Below, piece by piece: positions 48,056-61,900 of a stretch of 64,000 nucleotides of DNA. The stretch is from positions 23,629,052 to 23,693,051 of the forward strand of contig OX344755.2 of NCBI GenBank assembly GCA_947034885.2, read 5' to 3'. The notes under the pieces were generated by a model. The model saw nothing but the letters and a program-made list of their open reading frames with translations. It searched no databases and was not told where the DNA came from. Both the position numbers and the translations under genes were made by a program. Origin of the DNA: Thuidium tamariscinum (Eukaryota; Streptophyta; Bryopsida; Hypnales; Thuidiaceae). Position 1 is the first letter of the stretch. Every line of letters starts with the position of its first letter.

Positions 48056-48600
48056 GGGTGAATGCAAGAAACACTTGTACTATTTGTTGCGTTTCGTCAC
48101 ACCCTAGTTTTTTCTTTTTCTTTTAGCCATAACTTTTGTATTTTAGCTCCAAATGACTCAAAATTTATAGGAAAGCTACTCATAGCTATTATATATCTAA
48201 AATGAATTTTGGAGATTTTTAAAAAATAATTTATTATTTTTAAATAGCCCCAAAAATTTCTCAGAGTACTTGATTTAAGGATTTTTAGCACCCCGTTTCT
48301 CAAAAAAACGAATTTTGACCTAAAATTTGGAGAGCATGGTCTCCTAATAGACTTATACCTACTGTCCAAAGGAATTCTAAAAATACTTATTTCAAAGTGT
48401 TGTAGAAGTCCACAAAGAGAGCTTCATTCTACATTATTTTCCAAAGATACAAAACATTATTTTGGTAAGTTTTTTGGTCAAATCTCATCACCAAGAAGTT
48501 TTTTCAAGTTTTGTATTTTTATGTATTTTTCAAAAAAATTAAACTATTTTTAACAAATTAAAATGTCACAAGTTGTATTTTCTTCACCGGAACTTTGGAG
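48056..48600. repeat. Second family E-like fragment in unit 3
   Basis: Starts GGGTGAATGCAAGAAACACTTG like the left ends at 1810 and 45378, then continues with related AT-rich sequence. I cannot find its right end. It interrupts the unit 3 flank where units 1 and 2 continue. Confidence 0.5.
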
Positions 48601-49260
48601 ATAGGATTCTCATAGAATTCCAGTGCAAGCACAAGAGTGTGGGCCGCCGAGCAGGGCGCAAGGATTATGGCAGCCCCAGAGACGTGGACCTGGCGCGCCA
48701 CAATTGAGTGGGGCTTCGACACTGTGCAGAGTGACCACCAATTCTTGGTGCTGCGTGCGTCGCTGTGGTTCCTGACCAGCTTTGCGCCAACATTCGTACC
48801 CGCTGCCCACCCCTGCCCTTGTCAGCAGCGCGGCTCTCCGCCTGGAAGAGAATTCCAACCCGGACTACATGAGGATCGTTTGCTGATTGAGAGCTCGATA
48901 TTGGAAGAGCTCCCGAAGCACGAAGTCCGCGTCAAGGAACAGCCCAGCCGCCCCAGCCAATTCCAATAGCCGGTACACGTCCGTTTAGAAGGTCGAGCGA
49001 TGTTAGCAGGTGATGGATTTGATTCTAGAGAGGTTCCAGTCGTATAAACCCTTCAAGGGTGTCCCAACCCATGGCAAAAACGGAATGGCTCTGGCGAACT
49101 TCAATTACATTTCTTACAGATGGCCTCGTGATAGATACTTGCAATAAAATGCAGACACACGCGCTTCGAAACAACTGATGCTTAGTCACCAGCGAAGGTG
49201 TGAATCCGTTGAAATTCACTCCCCCCTAGCTGTAGGTTCTCATTTCCACTTCTGGTTCCA
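48601..49260. other. GC-rich island of unknown origin in unit 3
   Basis: 48610-48970 is markedly GC-rich within AT-rich surroundings. Both strands are open for most of it (plus strand 48637-48969, minus strand 48858-48610), so coding strand cannot be judged. I recognise no family. The right part (48970-49260) has intermediate composition. Units 1 and 2 lack it. It could be a captured gene fragment. Confidence 0.35.
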
Positions 49261-52200
49261 TGTATGCTTCAGTTGGGTTTGTAAATGTATTACATCGATT
49301 GGATTGAATTGCATTGGTTCGATTTCTCACATCAATGTGCATGTCTCTCCGTAGAGTCATGTTTTTAGGATTGATTATGGAATACGTCAGCACTACACTT
49401 TATGATTGTATTCGAATTTCCATCTTGTTTTCAATTACCCTACGACTAGTGTGCCCTCCACAGAGGAAACCGAACTACCGAAGTACAAGTAATTTTCTAA
49501 TTTTCTAATGAAAAAATAACTCCAACATCCGTAACTTTCACGCCGTAGGTCCAAACGTCACGAATCAAAGCCCGTGCAACCCTGCCCCGCCCCGCCTTGT
49601 CGCGGGCGTTCCGACAGTATCAAGAATGCAACCAGGGCACACACAATCCGGGAGATCTCAACGTAACAAACAAACCATCTAACTTATGGTATGGATTTCT
49701 TTACATTTTTGGTTTCCCATTTCCTAATTTTCATGTCATTTTCGTTTATGAATTTCCATCCCATGCATTTCTCTGTCATTGTTGGAACTGTGGATTCAGA
49801 ATTCTCAATAATTGTGTAAGTTATTGCAGCCGGGTTCACGAGGTTGGCCCATTTTTCAGGCCTGCTGGGCTTCCTGCCGATATTCATTTGGATCAAAGAT
49901 TTACCTGCAGATGTAAATTCTTACGTCAATCACTTTGCAGATTTCGTGGATGTGCGCTTGCTGAGCATGTGATCTAGTGGCGCTCTTTTGGGTCTTCGGC
50001 AATGTTGGGTATCCGTGCATTAGGAGCCCTCTGCAATTGAGAGCACTGAATGATGTTTGAGAGGGCCGAAATGTGAGACATTCGAAAATCCCTATGAAGA
50101 GTTTGCCGCAAACAGTAAGTGAGAAAGATTAGTGGGTTCCACACTCAGGATTGGTATGTGCCACTGAACAGGAGCCAAGTCTGAATATCAAATTAATTCC
50201 TTCGCTCGATCGTCTTTCATTCTACTTTGCCATTCTCTGAAACCCCATGGATTTGTAAAATGAGACGAAGTCATACGATAAATACGTCCGCAGGCATGAT
50301 ATATAGTTTCTTCTTGAGGTTTGGATTCCTTCGACGTACCTGGATGTCAATACCTGGATGTCAATGCCTCATTTCTTCTTCGAGCTAGAGTAGAATGATC
50401 CATCAACCTCCGTAGGCAGAGGGTTTTGGGTTTGGCATTAAGTTATGTGCTAGAAGAGCTCCCACAAATTCTCGTGCTGCTCTCCTCCAGTACTCATTTG
50501 AAGTCCACTCGATTCACTACTGGTGTGTCATTGGACCCTGGAGATGAACGAGGAGGGGTTTCCCCTGAATTATATGAACATGAGAATGTAGCCGATCCAG
50601 GAACAAACATACCAGCTCAAGGAACACTTTGTTTGCAAATATTCGATAACTCAAAGGGTACCCATATGTTTCAAAATGTAATTAATATTGAAGTATCTTG
50701 TTCAAACAACTAACTCTTCAAAACTGACTACTCTAAGAAAGTAAAAGAAAACTCTCATGAAATCACCATATATAAAGCTTAAAAGTTTTGACCCTTCAAT
50801 GAAACGTAAGAGAAAAAAATTCTTGTGGAAATTACAAATTCTAATCCCAAGAGGATTATCGAATCAAAGAAATTTGAATTTTTTACTTAGAATTTCATTG
50901 ATAAATATGGATTGTACAGCAGTAGATTATACAGTAGATTGTACAGCAGTAGATCTATTGATCATATATTAATACAACTTTTGTTTGAAGGTCCTTATCC
51001 TTAGATTCCGTCGATGATTGAGCTTTACCTCGGAGAGGGTTTACCCGGAGTCGGTGAAATCCCGAAGAACTGTTATTATGTCGTCATCGCCTCTTTTACA
51101 ATGATCTCTTTTACAATGAACATTTTCATGATCCCAATTTTCGTGCGCCGTGAGTCCTAGCACTTCATATTTCCTGAAGCAATACACATCCTCTCCAACG
51201 AAATTCTTAAACCTTGCAAAAGGAAGACGCTTGTTTGAATTTATTCAGGAGTCATTGAGCTTTTGACTTTCGTAAACGTTTTGCGCTTGTGCGGTGGAAC
51301 TTTGGAAAATCGGGAGTATCTTCGTGAACTTGAATTTTCACTGCGTCTGCGATATGCTGGATCTGGATCGGCCAAGTTATAAAATTTCGTCTTCAGAGGG
51401 GTCACTCAGGCACATACTGCCATTGGGATTATGTTCTGAACTCTTCAAATGATCAAAGGCGCAGTCACAACTTAGAATTCATAGAAGTGCATTTCAGAAG
51501 ATTATTGTTGTGTTCAAATTTCATTTGGTCTACGGTTTTCAATGCCGAGCTGTGGTAGGGATCTGGCTACGGGTCCAAGTGTTCTTGTGTTCATTGATTT
51601 TCTGCACCTTGTCTAACTGGTGTCAACCTGGAATGCGATCGTTTCATGCCCCGTCACCTGAAAATAATTTACTTGCTAGGAATGCTGACGTGATCAATAG
51701 CTTGGGTTGTCGATGTTCTCTCCAAGCAACCTATGCACCAATTACTCTGAGAGGGATTCTTCGAATCAATAATTAAGAGACTTAGAATGTGCCGAATTGA
51801 GAGGTAGTAATGCCAGGCAGGATAACTCGCCAGTGTCCATTGCATAATTTATTCGCTTGTTTTCAATTTTGAGTCCCAAATGTTGTCTGAATGGGGCTGG
51901 TAGTTACTGGGTTCATCAAAGATTTGTAGCGTTTCAACATTTAGTGTAACTACCCCCTCGGAGACTAAAATTGTGGTGATGGAGGTGGGCTTACCGGTAC
52001 AAGACAGTTTTTCAAGGTAAATTAGTTAAGTGCCTACAGCTCAACGTTGCTTCTCAGAAAAGGATTCTGTGTTAGATTTAGTACCCTGAAGGCGCCTAGG
52101 ATTTCACAAGCCAAGAAAAGCTTGGGTTATGGTGAATCATTTAATTTTGCAAAGTCTAAATTCATTTAATTCACTCATACTGCGTCCAAACAATGCATGC

Positions 52201-52387
52201 TACAGTGCGTCAGAATTCTCTACACCTCCGATTGCCAATAAGATCGACCTTCCAAAATTAAAATATGTTCAATGATGGTAACTGTGCTCAGTTATCCAGC
52301 GCAGGTGTGCACACCTTATCAGTTGTCCTGTGGTGGCTTGATCGCACTGAGTTGCTTTTGGGGGTTTCCGTCGAAACAAATGGAGAA
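49261..52387. other. Upstream block of unit 3
   Basis: 49600-52300 is closely similar to 7480-9790 in unit 1. The sequence from 49280 to 49560 instead aligns with unit 2 (23585-23870), which unit 1 lacks. No conserved gene was found. 50900-50955 has short tandem copies of a TACAGCAGTAGAT-like motif. Confidence 0.5.
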
Positions 52388-52950
52388 TGCAAACCCGCGT
52401 AAAGTCGATAATTCAGGGATTTCAGGCGAATCTGGTGCCAAATGTTGCCGTTAGATCGCGTCCAAATCGTTGGTTGTACGTTCTTCCAAGTTTTGTCTGA
52501 ATTTAGCTGGTGTACACCTCCTTCGAATCGATTGTTTGATTCCATCGCCATGCTCCGGGGCGCATCATTCTGACCTGTCGTAACCACATGGTCTTCACCA
52601 ACGAACGATGGTCCATTTTCAAATTGCACTCTGCCCTGTGGGATGCATTATTGGACTCGCGGCGTGCAGCGCTGATTCAAGGGCGACAACAAGCTCGTCG
52701 TAGACCTCAGCAAGCTGATAGAATATGGTTCAGATTTGACTGCATTTGGACTTGTCCTCCAGCCTGGGCTTGCTTGTAGAATAGGAGACATTATCAATTG
52801 GAATGTGCAGACGAGGGCCTAGCGCAGCCCCTGTTTGTTCGTGTAGTCTTGCGCCCCGAGTGCTCCCCTTCCTCGCTTTTTCTGTTTCTGTGTCCGTGAT
52901 CGTCCAGCCTCTGGCCTGACTGGCTTGTTTGGGTGTTGTTTTGCAATGGA
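52388..52950 (+). mobile_element. LINE 3' remnant, flipped orientation (unit 3)
   Basis: 52588-52779 encodes WDALLDSRRAALIQ on the plus strand, the same LINE C-terminus found on the minus strand in unit 2. The right end GGCTTGTTTGGGTGTTGTTTTG then TGCAATGG is the LINE tail. It is non-functional. Confidence 0.75.
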
Positions 52951-53953
52951 CCTGGGTGACGCAGCTCAAGCGTCAAGTGATCAAATCGGAGTCGATTAAA
53001 TTACTGTGGTCGTCTGAGATATTTCTCATCCGCGCTGTGATTTACGAGGTCTTCATGAAGAAAAGGCCCTTCAGTTCAGCCAATCAAAAAATGATAAAAG
53101 GACCAAGAATCTGTCAATAAACAAATCTAAATTTATGCCCACAGGTCAATATTTGTGATTAATAAATACTGAATTAACTTAACTTCGTTACAGTAAGTAC
53201 CACGAGAAAAAAGTCAGAATTCATATCAGCAGTTGCCGTGTGTTTGCACTTGGAGCAGATTTTTATTTTTCCCTCCAGGCTTGTTCGTGCACGCGTTGGC
53301 AACGTCATAAAATAACTTTTAATGGCATCAAGTGGAACAAACGCTGCCTGTTCCAACTTCCGAGCAAGGGTTGTACAGTACTTTACACAGTTGCGTGACC
53401 AGGGAGCCGACTGAATCTGGCAAACAGTGCGCTGGATTCGCGGGGAATAACTTATCGAAAAACGAGTTGCCTGTGCTTTACCGCGTTGAGTGCAATGACA
53501 GTTCACCAGTCACGACGGTTCCAAATGCCGCTGGCTGCCGTGTGGCAAGCCGGCATCTAGAACTTAAATTTATGTTTTAGCAAGATGTGGGAGTGCTCTG
53601 GAGTCTGGATCTCAGATTTGCAATTTAGGTGATAGAAGCAAAACCGTAACAAACTTCCACCACATATCTCTATGGAGGTCGTCCATTGTTTCTCTGATAT
53701 GGTAGCAGGGGCGAGTGGGGGCAGCCAAGGGCTTAGGGTACCCACCGCCGAGAGTCTTTGAGTGGAAGACGAGTGTTGACGAGAGCTCACAAGCTCCTGC
53801 GTCGTGCACAGCCCACGTTAGAGAGTACTCTTGTCATTTCTAGTCGACAGGCATCATCTCCACGAGTGCTTTGCTTCGCCGCAGCGGTGTAGGGTTGTGT
53901 AGAGTTTGCTGTTCGTCTTGAGGTGAGGAGAAGTGGCCTAAAGAGAAATCTGT

Positions 53954-53960
53954 TATAAAA
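53954..53960 (+). promoter_or_regulatory. Candidate TATA box, ROCO copy 3
   Basis: TATAAAA lies 524 bp before the start codon of the intact gene, at the same position as in copies 1 and 2. Surrounding sequence is conserved. The assignment is by motif and position only. Confidence 0.38.
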
Positions 53961-54424
53961 CATCTGAGGAATTACTGGTTCTTACACGGCTTGGCAGGCT
54001 TGCCTGGCCACATCGAAGGTGAGCAGTGCACTCCTGCTCGAGGATTCATTTCATGTCCCTTGCAAGTGACTGATACTTAGAGCACAGTCTGTGAGAGTAG
54101 TTGCTGTATCCCTCCCTTCCCTTCCTCATGCTTCGGCTGGATGAAGCTTTTGGTACGCAGTGCACACGACCTGTTGCAAGAACTTCGCTTGGTTGACACT
54201 GACGCGTTGCAAGCATATGACATCTGGCTTGTTTTTGTTGAAAGTATTCGATTTGGTAGAGACGATTGAAGGTTGTTGACGCGGTGGTGTGTAACTTGGG
54301 AAGTACGTGGGTGAGGAATTTGGATTGCATAGCAGGGAGGAGGGTGGATGGGGTTTGCTGAACCAAAGCTAACAGACACGGTTGCAAGAATTGACCGTTT
54401 CTTATCGTCGCGCCTTCTGTTCGT

Positions 54425-54466
54425 ATGTTCGTGAGATTTTGCAGCAAAGAGCTCTGCATCGGGTAG
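54425..54466 (+). promoter_or_regulatory. Upstream mini-ORF in the leader of copy 3
   Basis: The ATG at 54425 opens a 13-codon frame ending in TAG, immediately before the main start at 54478. In copies 1 and 2 the equivalent ATG is in frame with the gene because they have one more G (CGGGGTAG versus CGGGTAG). In copy 3 it would act as an upstream ORF. Confidence 0.4.
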
Positions 54467-54477
54467 CCCAGGGGAAG

Positions 54478-55912
54478 ATGAGGAGAGTGTTGGCTTTTCT
54501 GGTGTGGCTGTTTAGTTTCTGGACTTGGAAAGAGTTCTTCCTTCGTTGGTTTCGGAGGTCTCTGTTCTCTCCTGTCAGCGGAGAGACTGCGGAGCATTTG
54601 CCTTCGCAGGAAGAGCAACAGGTGTCGGAGTTGGCACGTTTCCTCTCTTCCTCACCCGAGGATGGACGTCGGTGCTTCTGGTTAGTTTTTCATGGAGACT
54701 CGAAAGTCGAAGTTTCCTTTAAAGGCTCTCGGTTTACACTATTCCATGGCACCGACGTGCAAGCGAGTTATCGTGAGTTTTTGGAGGCAGTTGCTTCATC
54801 AGAAATTCTATTCCGTGAATTATTGGGCATTTCCCTATATGGGGACAAATCTTGCAAGCACGTGGAAGCATTTGCTGATGCATACCGTCAATGTGGCAAT
54901 AGATTCAAAAAACTCAATCTTCATTGTGTGGGTGGCTCTCCAATGCTATTTGCCAAGTGTGTCTCAAGTGTGCTTCTTGGAAATGATGATATTCAAGATC
55001 TCCGCCTACACTTTGGTGCCCTTACGGAAAAAATGGACAAGGAGTTATCTGCAAAGTTTATGGATAGTATTGTTGTGCCCGATAATCTTCAAATCCTCAA
55101 GTCATTTGCAATGGGCACATCAGATTTGGATGGAGAGGGAATGGAGCAGGTCTTGAAACCCTTCCGAGGCTCTCCAAGTGTACTTGAAGACTTGGAATTT
55201 GATTTTCTAACATTGGATGCTCAACTTGAACATATAAGTGGCATGCTTGCCTCAAGCACTTCTCTCAAAACACTTTCAATTTCGAAATGTTCAAATGAGG
55301 ACCAAAAGGCCTTAACAAAAGGATTCAAGAGCATAGCAATTGCCTTATGTTCCAACCAATCTCTTCAATCCCTAAGTTGCACAAGATCTAATAGCATGGA
55401 GATAAAGGTGTTGTTAGAGCCATTGATGCCTAAAAATAATGTTCTTCAATCGAATACCACCCTCACCAAGCTTAGGTTCTGGGACTCAATTGGAGGGAAA
55501 GAAGGAATTGAAACCTTAGTTGATTTGATTCACACCAATACATCCTTGTTGGAATTAACTTTGTCACATGTCAACGCTTTATCTTTGCATGATACACATG
55601 GTGTTGAGAATGTTTTAAGCATTTTGGAAGCCTTAAAGGCCAACAAATCTTTGAAGAAAATTTATTTTTATAGGTGTACTTCAGTCAATGGTTACAAAGT
55701 GCTTGGAGCAATCATGGACTTACTTTTGGAAAATCATTGCATTGAAGACATTGGATTGGATGGTACAACTTTACAAAAGTCAGGAGATGCAGACTATATA
55801 TCTTCTACATTATCAAAGAGGAAGAAAATGAAGTTGCGAGATATTATTCAAAGCATGGCAATTGTCAATCCAACATCCGGACGAGTCTTTTTGTGTGGAC
55901 AACCATTTGCTG
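54478..55912 (+). CDS. ROCO copy 3 exon 1: N-terminal helix and LRRs
   Basis: 1435 nt, the same length as copy 1. The frame upstream of this ATG differs from copies 1 and 2, which supports MRRVLAF as the true start. LRR exposed-strand residues differ from copy 1 in regular patches (for example LNLHCVGGS and LRLHFGALT). The donor GCTG/GTAAGCC lies in the last P-loop glycine codon. Confidence 0.87.
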
Positions 55913-58900
55913 GTAAGCCAAACACATTCATATTTTTTTATATAATATTTTATTATTGATGTAATTAGTTAAGATTATTATAGAAAAAACTAGTATAAAT
56001 ATATAGAATATACATATATATCCACTAAAAACCTTCAATGATCCAAAACGTCTTAAATCATGTGTAAACAAGTAATAAAAGATGTCTCTTATATTAAAAA
56101 AATTGGAATTTTCATCAATAGAGGTTATATTTCCATCATTCATATGACCTCTACAATCAAATTGAAAGTAGTATTTATTGAAATTTTCATATCAACTTCA
56201 AAGCATTGTATTTTGAAAATATATGCAAAATATAGTTTATTTTTCATATTTTTGAATCACCTAAAATTTCATAATATATTAATCAACACAAATCAATCTC
56301 ATAATACTCTAAAAAAACTTCATTACTAATTTCTAACAACAAAACTTTGATTCCTTTAGTAAATTGTAGATTTTTTGTGTTGTTTCCAAATTGATAAATT
56401 AGGCATGGAGAATTTCAAATTTTGTAATACCTAATCAAAATACTTATTTCAAAGACTCAAAAATGAAAGACATTATGGAGATGAAGATTTTAAAGCTTCA
56501 AGGTTTATTTTCTTATAATGAATAGCAACTAATATTTTCTAAAGGTTACCATACCTCAAAAAAAAAATGCATCTTTGCTCATCATGCTTATGACTTTCAA
56601 AGTTTGCATTATGGTCTTCATTTTTTTCTTAGAAATTGAAGCCTAACAAGACTTCTTGGTATTGCATATTTCCATTTCAAAACGTTGAAAATACTAAAGC
56701 ATTGGATGAGTCATGCAATTAAATTCTACATGTTATAGAATCCAAACATTAAAGTATTGAATGTATCTTCTTAAAAAATGATTTTGTAGTTTAACTTACA
56801 AAAAATTGTTCTAACCTTCATATTCAAACAATAAACCTAATTATTCTAATAAATGTCCTAGTTGGTAAAATATGATATACTCATTACAACTAAAAATTTA
56901 CAATGCCAGTGCATTTTTTTTTTTTAATATAAATAATTCATAAAGTTAAGTTCAATAAGAATTTTGCATATATGAAAAATAACAAAATCTTATCAATCAT
57001 TATAGAAGCTAATTCAACTTCATAATGGTGTTTTGTCTTAACCCCTAAATGCCCAAGGCACCAAAATCTTGTGTTTGTAAAACTTTAAAGCTAAATAAAA
57101 CTTACTCAAGTTGCTATTTTTAGTAGTTTGTATTTTTGGAGAATTCTTTTCAAAGTCTACTTGAATCATCAAAAAACCGATCTTCTAAATGATTCAAGTG
57201 TTATGATTTTTCTATTCATAATTTTGTGCAAGGATATCTCTACTTTCTTTAGTGTTGAGGGCTTCTAGAAATGAGCCTAAAATACACTAGATCTTAGAGA
57301 GAAAATCATATTAGAAACTCATTAAAAAGAATTGTAGTGTAGATTTTGAAAATCCATAAATTGATTGGGGTTATGCATGTTAGGCCCTTTTCCTTGTATT
57401 TTTTTGGTCACCAACTTTTTGGATTTGACTTGTGAAAAGAGGATCAAAAGGCTTCACATCATTTTTGCAATTCTAGCACCCTCATGATCAAACATTAAAA
57501 TCTTTCAATCCATAAGTGATATTGTTTTCTTTTCTTTTCCTAAGTGATCTCTAGCATGTCAAGTTTGAATTTGTGCAGTTTACATTTCAAAAAAATCGAT
57601 CAAGATTATCAAAATGTTGGCTTTTTGTTCAATTTAGAACAAATTTCTAGAGGCACAAAAAAAGCCTTCGGCATTTAGGGGTTAAAAGTCAATCCTAAGG
57701 ATATTATGTGTGAAAAAAAAAGAAAACAATTACTAAAATAGTTTCCACAATCCACACTATTCCTTGTCATAATTTCAAGAAACTTCAAATGGATTGAATT
57801 GCTTTAGTAATATTGACCAATTATTACTCTCTTGTTATTTCAAAGTTTCCACCTTTTCTTGACTTTTACAAAACTAATTACATTTATTTCATATTGGTAG
57901 ACAATACATAATTTTGCCTAACAAAAATATTACATTGGAGTTCAATCCTTTTATAAGATTTGGAAGGTCGCATTTAATGCAAAAGTATATTTTCTCCAAA
58001 TTACAATGCAATTGGTCATTTAAGGGTCAAAGGTTGTGCAAGTCATTCAAGGTTAATTGTCATATTCTATGAATGTAAAGGTTTCTTATTCTCACACATG
58101 CAAGGAGAAATAAAGAAATATATAAATATATTATAATATTATAATAGATTTTTGATGTTTGTATGGTTCAATAGAATTGACTCTATGTAGAAAGCTTTTC
58201 AAGTATTCTATTTTAAATGAATGAAAAGACAACTACACTCAGATTTAATTTAGAGGCAAGACTAACACACATCAAAGCCAACAATCATTATGAAGTCTTT
58301 ATTTATACTCTATCCTCAAATATTCAAATTCATAGAGAAGCAATTGATGTGTATCATTTGACTCTTAGTATGTTTTGTCATGCTCTGGCACCATTCACAT
58401 TCTTCATTTCTAAACTAGCTTGTTCTTCTTCTACTTCTTCATAGGTAAGACAAGATTGCGAATGTCTATGAAGAAACTAAAGGAGTTTCAAAGAAAAGAT
58501 GAAATTCCAAACCGTTCATGGATCAAGGGAAAAATGAAAAACATATTCAAAACTTCAAATGCTCTCAAGGAGCCAATGGAGGACATGCCATTAGAACGGA
58601 CGCATGGCATTGAAGTGGAAAGTGTACAATGTGATGACATTGGCATTACCATTTGGGACATGGCTGGTCAAACGGACTTCCACTCTTTTCATGAATTGGT
58701 GATGCCCAATCTCTCCGCTGATGGAAGTTCATCAATGTTTTTTCTCATGTGCAATCCCATGGAGCAATCCATTCCTTCAAAGAGAAGAAGTCCATCCAAC
58801 ATAAAATTGGAACTTCAATGGTGGTTGCGATTCATTGCTTCCAATACAAGAAGATCTCTTTCATATCGCCCACATGTGTCAATAGTCATGACTCATTTTG

Positions 58901-61900
58901 ACTATTGGAAAGATGACAATGCACTTGTTGCATGCATTGATGATTTGGTATTACAATTGAAATCTCAATTCCAAGAGGTACTTGAGTTTGATGAAGACAA
59001 GTCCGTATTCAAAGTGGATGGGAGAAATGTATCTCATGCTCGTGTGGTGTTTGATTTCATGAAATCCCACATGAAGGCATTGTTGGAGAAATTGCCTAAG
59101 ACTATAAGTGCATGTGAGAAAGTGCAACATTTGGTAGCATTGTGGAATGCAGACAAATCAAAACCACCACTATTGAAGTGGAAAGAATTTTGTGAAGGTA
59201 TGTGCAAAGAAGTGGAAGAGTTGAATGATGTGGACCAAAAGCTTGCTAAACAAAAGAGGGAGTTTGTAGCAATATCCTTGAATGATGGTGGGCACATCAT
59301 CTACAATGACAAAGAAGGGGTTGTCATCACCAATCCTCATTGGTTTTGCCACCACATCATTGGACAATTTCTACACCAATGTGCAATTAGGGACAGTGAC
59401 TTGGAGATAGTTTCATCCAATGGGATCATATCCATTGATTGCATGAAGCGTTTGATATTGAAGCTTGTCGAAGGTCAAGGAGATATGGAGAAGCAATTTG
59501 ATGATATTTTGGGCATGATGTTCAAACTACACATATGCTATAAGCAAGATGCTAGTAGCATTATGATACCATCAACTTTGAAAGACAAGCACAAAAGTGT
59601 GAATTGGTCCACCTATGTTGACTCAAAAATCTTTCATTATGTTGGAAGAAGATTGGCTTGCAAAGATGGAATTCAAACCATGTTGACTCCTGGATTTTTT
59701 GCGCGCCTTCAGGTATTGTTTGAAAATTATCTAGATAAAATAGAAGTTTCAAGTACTACTTCCATATTTTATTTTGAATTTGAAAATGTTCCAAATTGAA
59801 GATTGACCACTTTACAATAACTCAACCATTGAACAATGAGACTTGCAATCAAAGTTTAATATTAGGACAATTATTCATGATCACACTATCTTAAGAAACT
59901 TAATCTTCATTTTCAATGACCTTCTGTTACAATGACTTCACTCTTTACCCTTTTAGGGCATAGAATGCCAATTTTGATTCTTTGAAATTGAATTTTGGGA
60001 ATTGGAACACTCTCTTGGCCTCAGTTGCTCTTGAGGTATGAACAAGATGTGAAGGCATGGGTATTCCGCTTCTAATGAGCCATTGGACATCAAATTTGGA
60101 GCAATGATGATTTGTCTATGGTACTTTGAAGTTAGGAATTTTAGAGTTCAAAATGCACTGTGGACCATGTTTTTCTATTGAATTGATTTGTGTATAACTA
60201 AAGAGAGCATGCCAACTTCACCATAATTTTCAATATAATGAACTCTATTTTCAATAAAAATTTCATTGTAAAGTGAGCTTTTTTGTAATTATTATGATTT
60301 TCAAAGACATAAAATTTAAAAAATCATATAAATTTCATTTTTAGTTCTAATAATCATTAAAAATCACATTAGATAGAAGATATGAATGCTTATTTGTAGA
60401 AAAATCATAATTTAAATTAAATTCTAAAATTTCAATATGCAAATTTAATTCTAGAAGAATTCAAGAGGTTGCTTGGGGCTCCCTAGGCCCTAAAGGGTTA
60501 AAGTTTTGATTTAGATGTGACAACCAATCAAATGTGGCTCAAATGAATGCAAAATTTCAATCTGTTTTCTCTCTTAAATCAAGTGATATGTATGTTATTC
60601 ATTTATTGTTTATTGTCTAGGTTTCTTTTTTCCAAAAACTCCAAAGCAAAAATGTTCAAGATACATATGAGGTATTTCAAGATATTATCACATTCATAAG
60701 TGATGACATTGAAGTCATTCTTCAATTCCATCATGGAGATATTGACATCCTTCTAAAATCCCATCAATGTCAAGACAATATGTTGGAATTCCTTGAAAAT
60801 GGAATTGTCATGCACATTAAACATCTCCAAGAAGATCCCACATTGGGTTGTCTTGGAGTTCGCTTCATTGAATACATTTTGCGCCCAGCATGTGTGCAAA
60901 GGTTGGTTCATGCCAAGGACCGCAAAAACCAATGTGTTCAAGTGAAAGAATTAGAAGCGGAGACTATTAAGAGTGGTGTAGATGCTTCACACAATTGGAA
61001 GTCGTGTCAAGGTTTGGACAAGGGCTATGACAAGGTGAGCACCTTATTGGGAGGCCGAGCATGGAAAAATCTTTTAGAGAGGCGATCACGTAACCTACAA
61101 GTTTATCATAAGGAAATTCAATCTTTGGGAACTAGGATCCATAATGATAAATCCAACTCAAGCCATACAAAAGGTGGTTCATGGACCACTTCAATACGGC
61201 AAATGCCTAGAAGATTTGTATGTGGGCCTTTAGTTGAAGAGATAGTTGACTTGAGAAGGGAACATCGTGAATATCACAAAGAGACAATGGCAAAATTGGA
61301 CAATGTGGTGCATCTCATTCAAAATCTAGAGCATGGCATTGAAAACATGCAAAAGGAGTTATTGCTTGAAGTGTGTTCTAAGATTGATGATGTGATGGCA
61401 TTTTCTTTAGAGATGCAAAAGTCACAAATCCCCAAACTAGCCTACCTTTGTGAACTTGGGAAAAGAAAGCTTTTGACACGAATTGTGCCCAATCTTGAAC
61501 GAGTTCAACTTCACTTCATGTGTGAAAGTATCTATGGATTTCACAAGGTCCCAAACCAAAAAGGTTGTGAGGTCTATTTTGGAACTGAACACACAAGGAG
61601 ATTCCTTGGAACGCTAGCTTGGGGATTGAAGATTGCCACCATCTTGACTAAGATTGGTGCCCATGTTGCTTGTGGGATGGGTGCAATGGTCCCTGATATT
61701 AGTGATGGAGGCACTTTTGCAGCCTTGATTCTTGACACACCAGGTTTTTTGGATCATCGAATCCCTACTACAACTTTGGAATCATTGCCAAGTGAATTTA
61801 GGAATCAATTATGGATTTCATCCAATGATCGGTCTGAATCTCAAAGGTGGCTTCAAGAGTTTTTGGAGCCCAAGTGTCAAAATAAAAGAGACTTCTACAA

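Noticed and set aside
54046-54618. Long antisense open frame over the leader and start of ROCO copy 3, with similar ones at 11219-11611 and 28470-29054
   Set aside because: They overlap the conserved leader and exon 1 on the opposite strand, differ in length and ends among copies, and have no recognisable domain. Duplication alone explains their recurrence.
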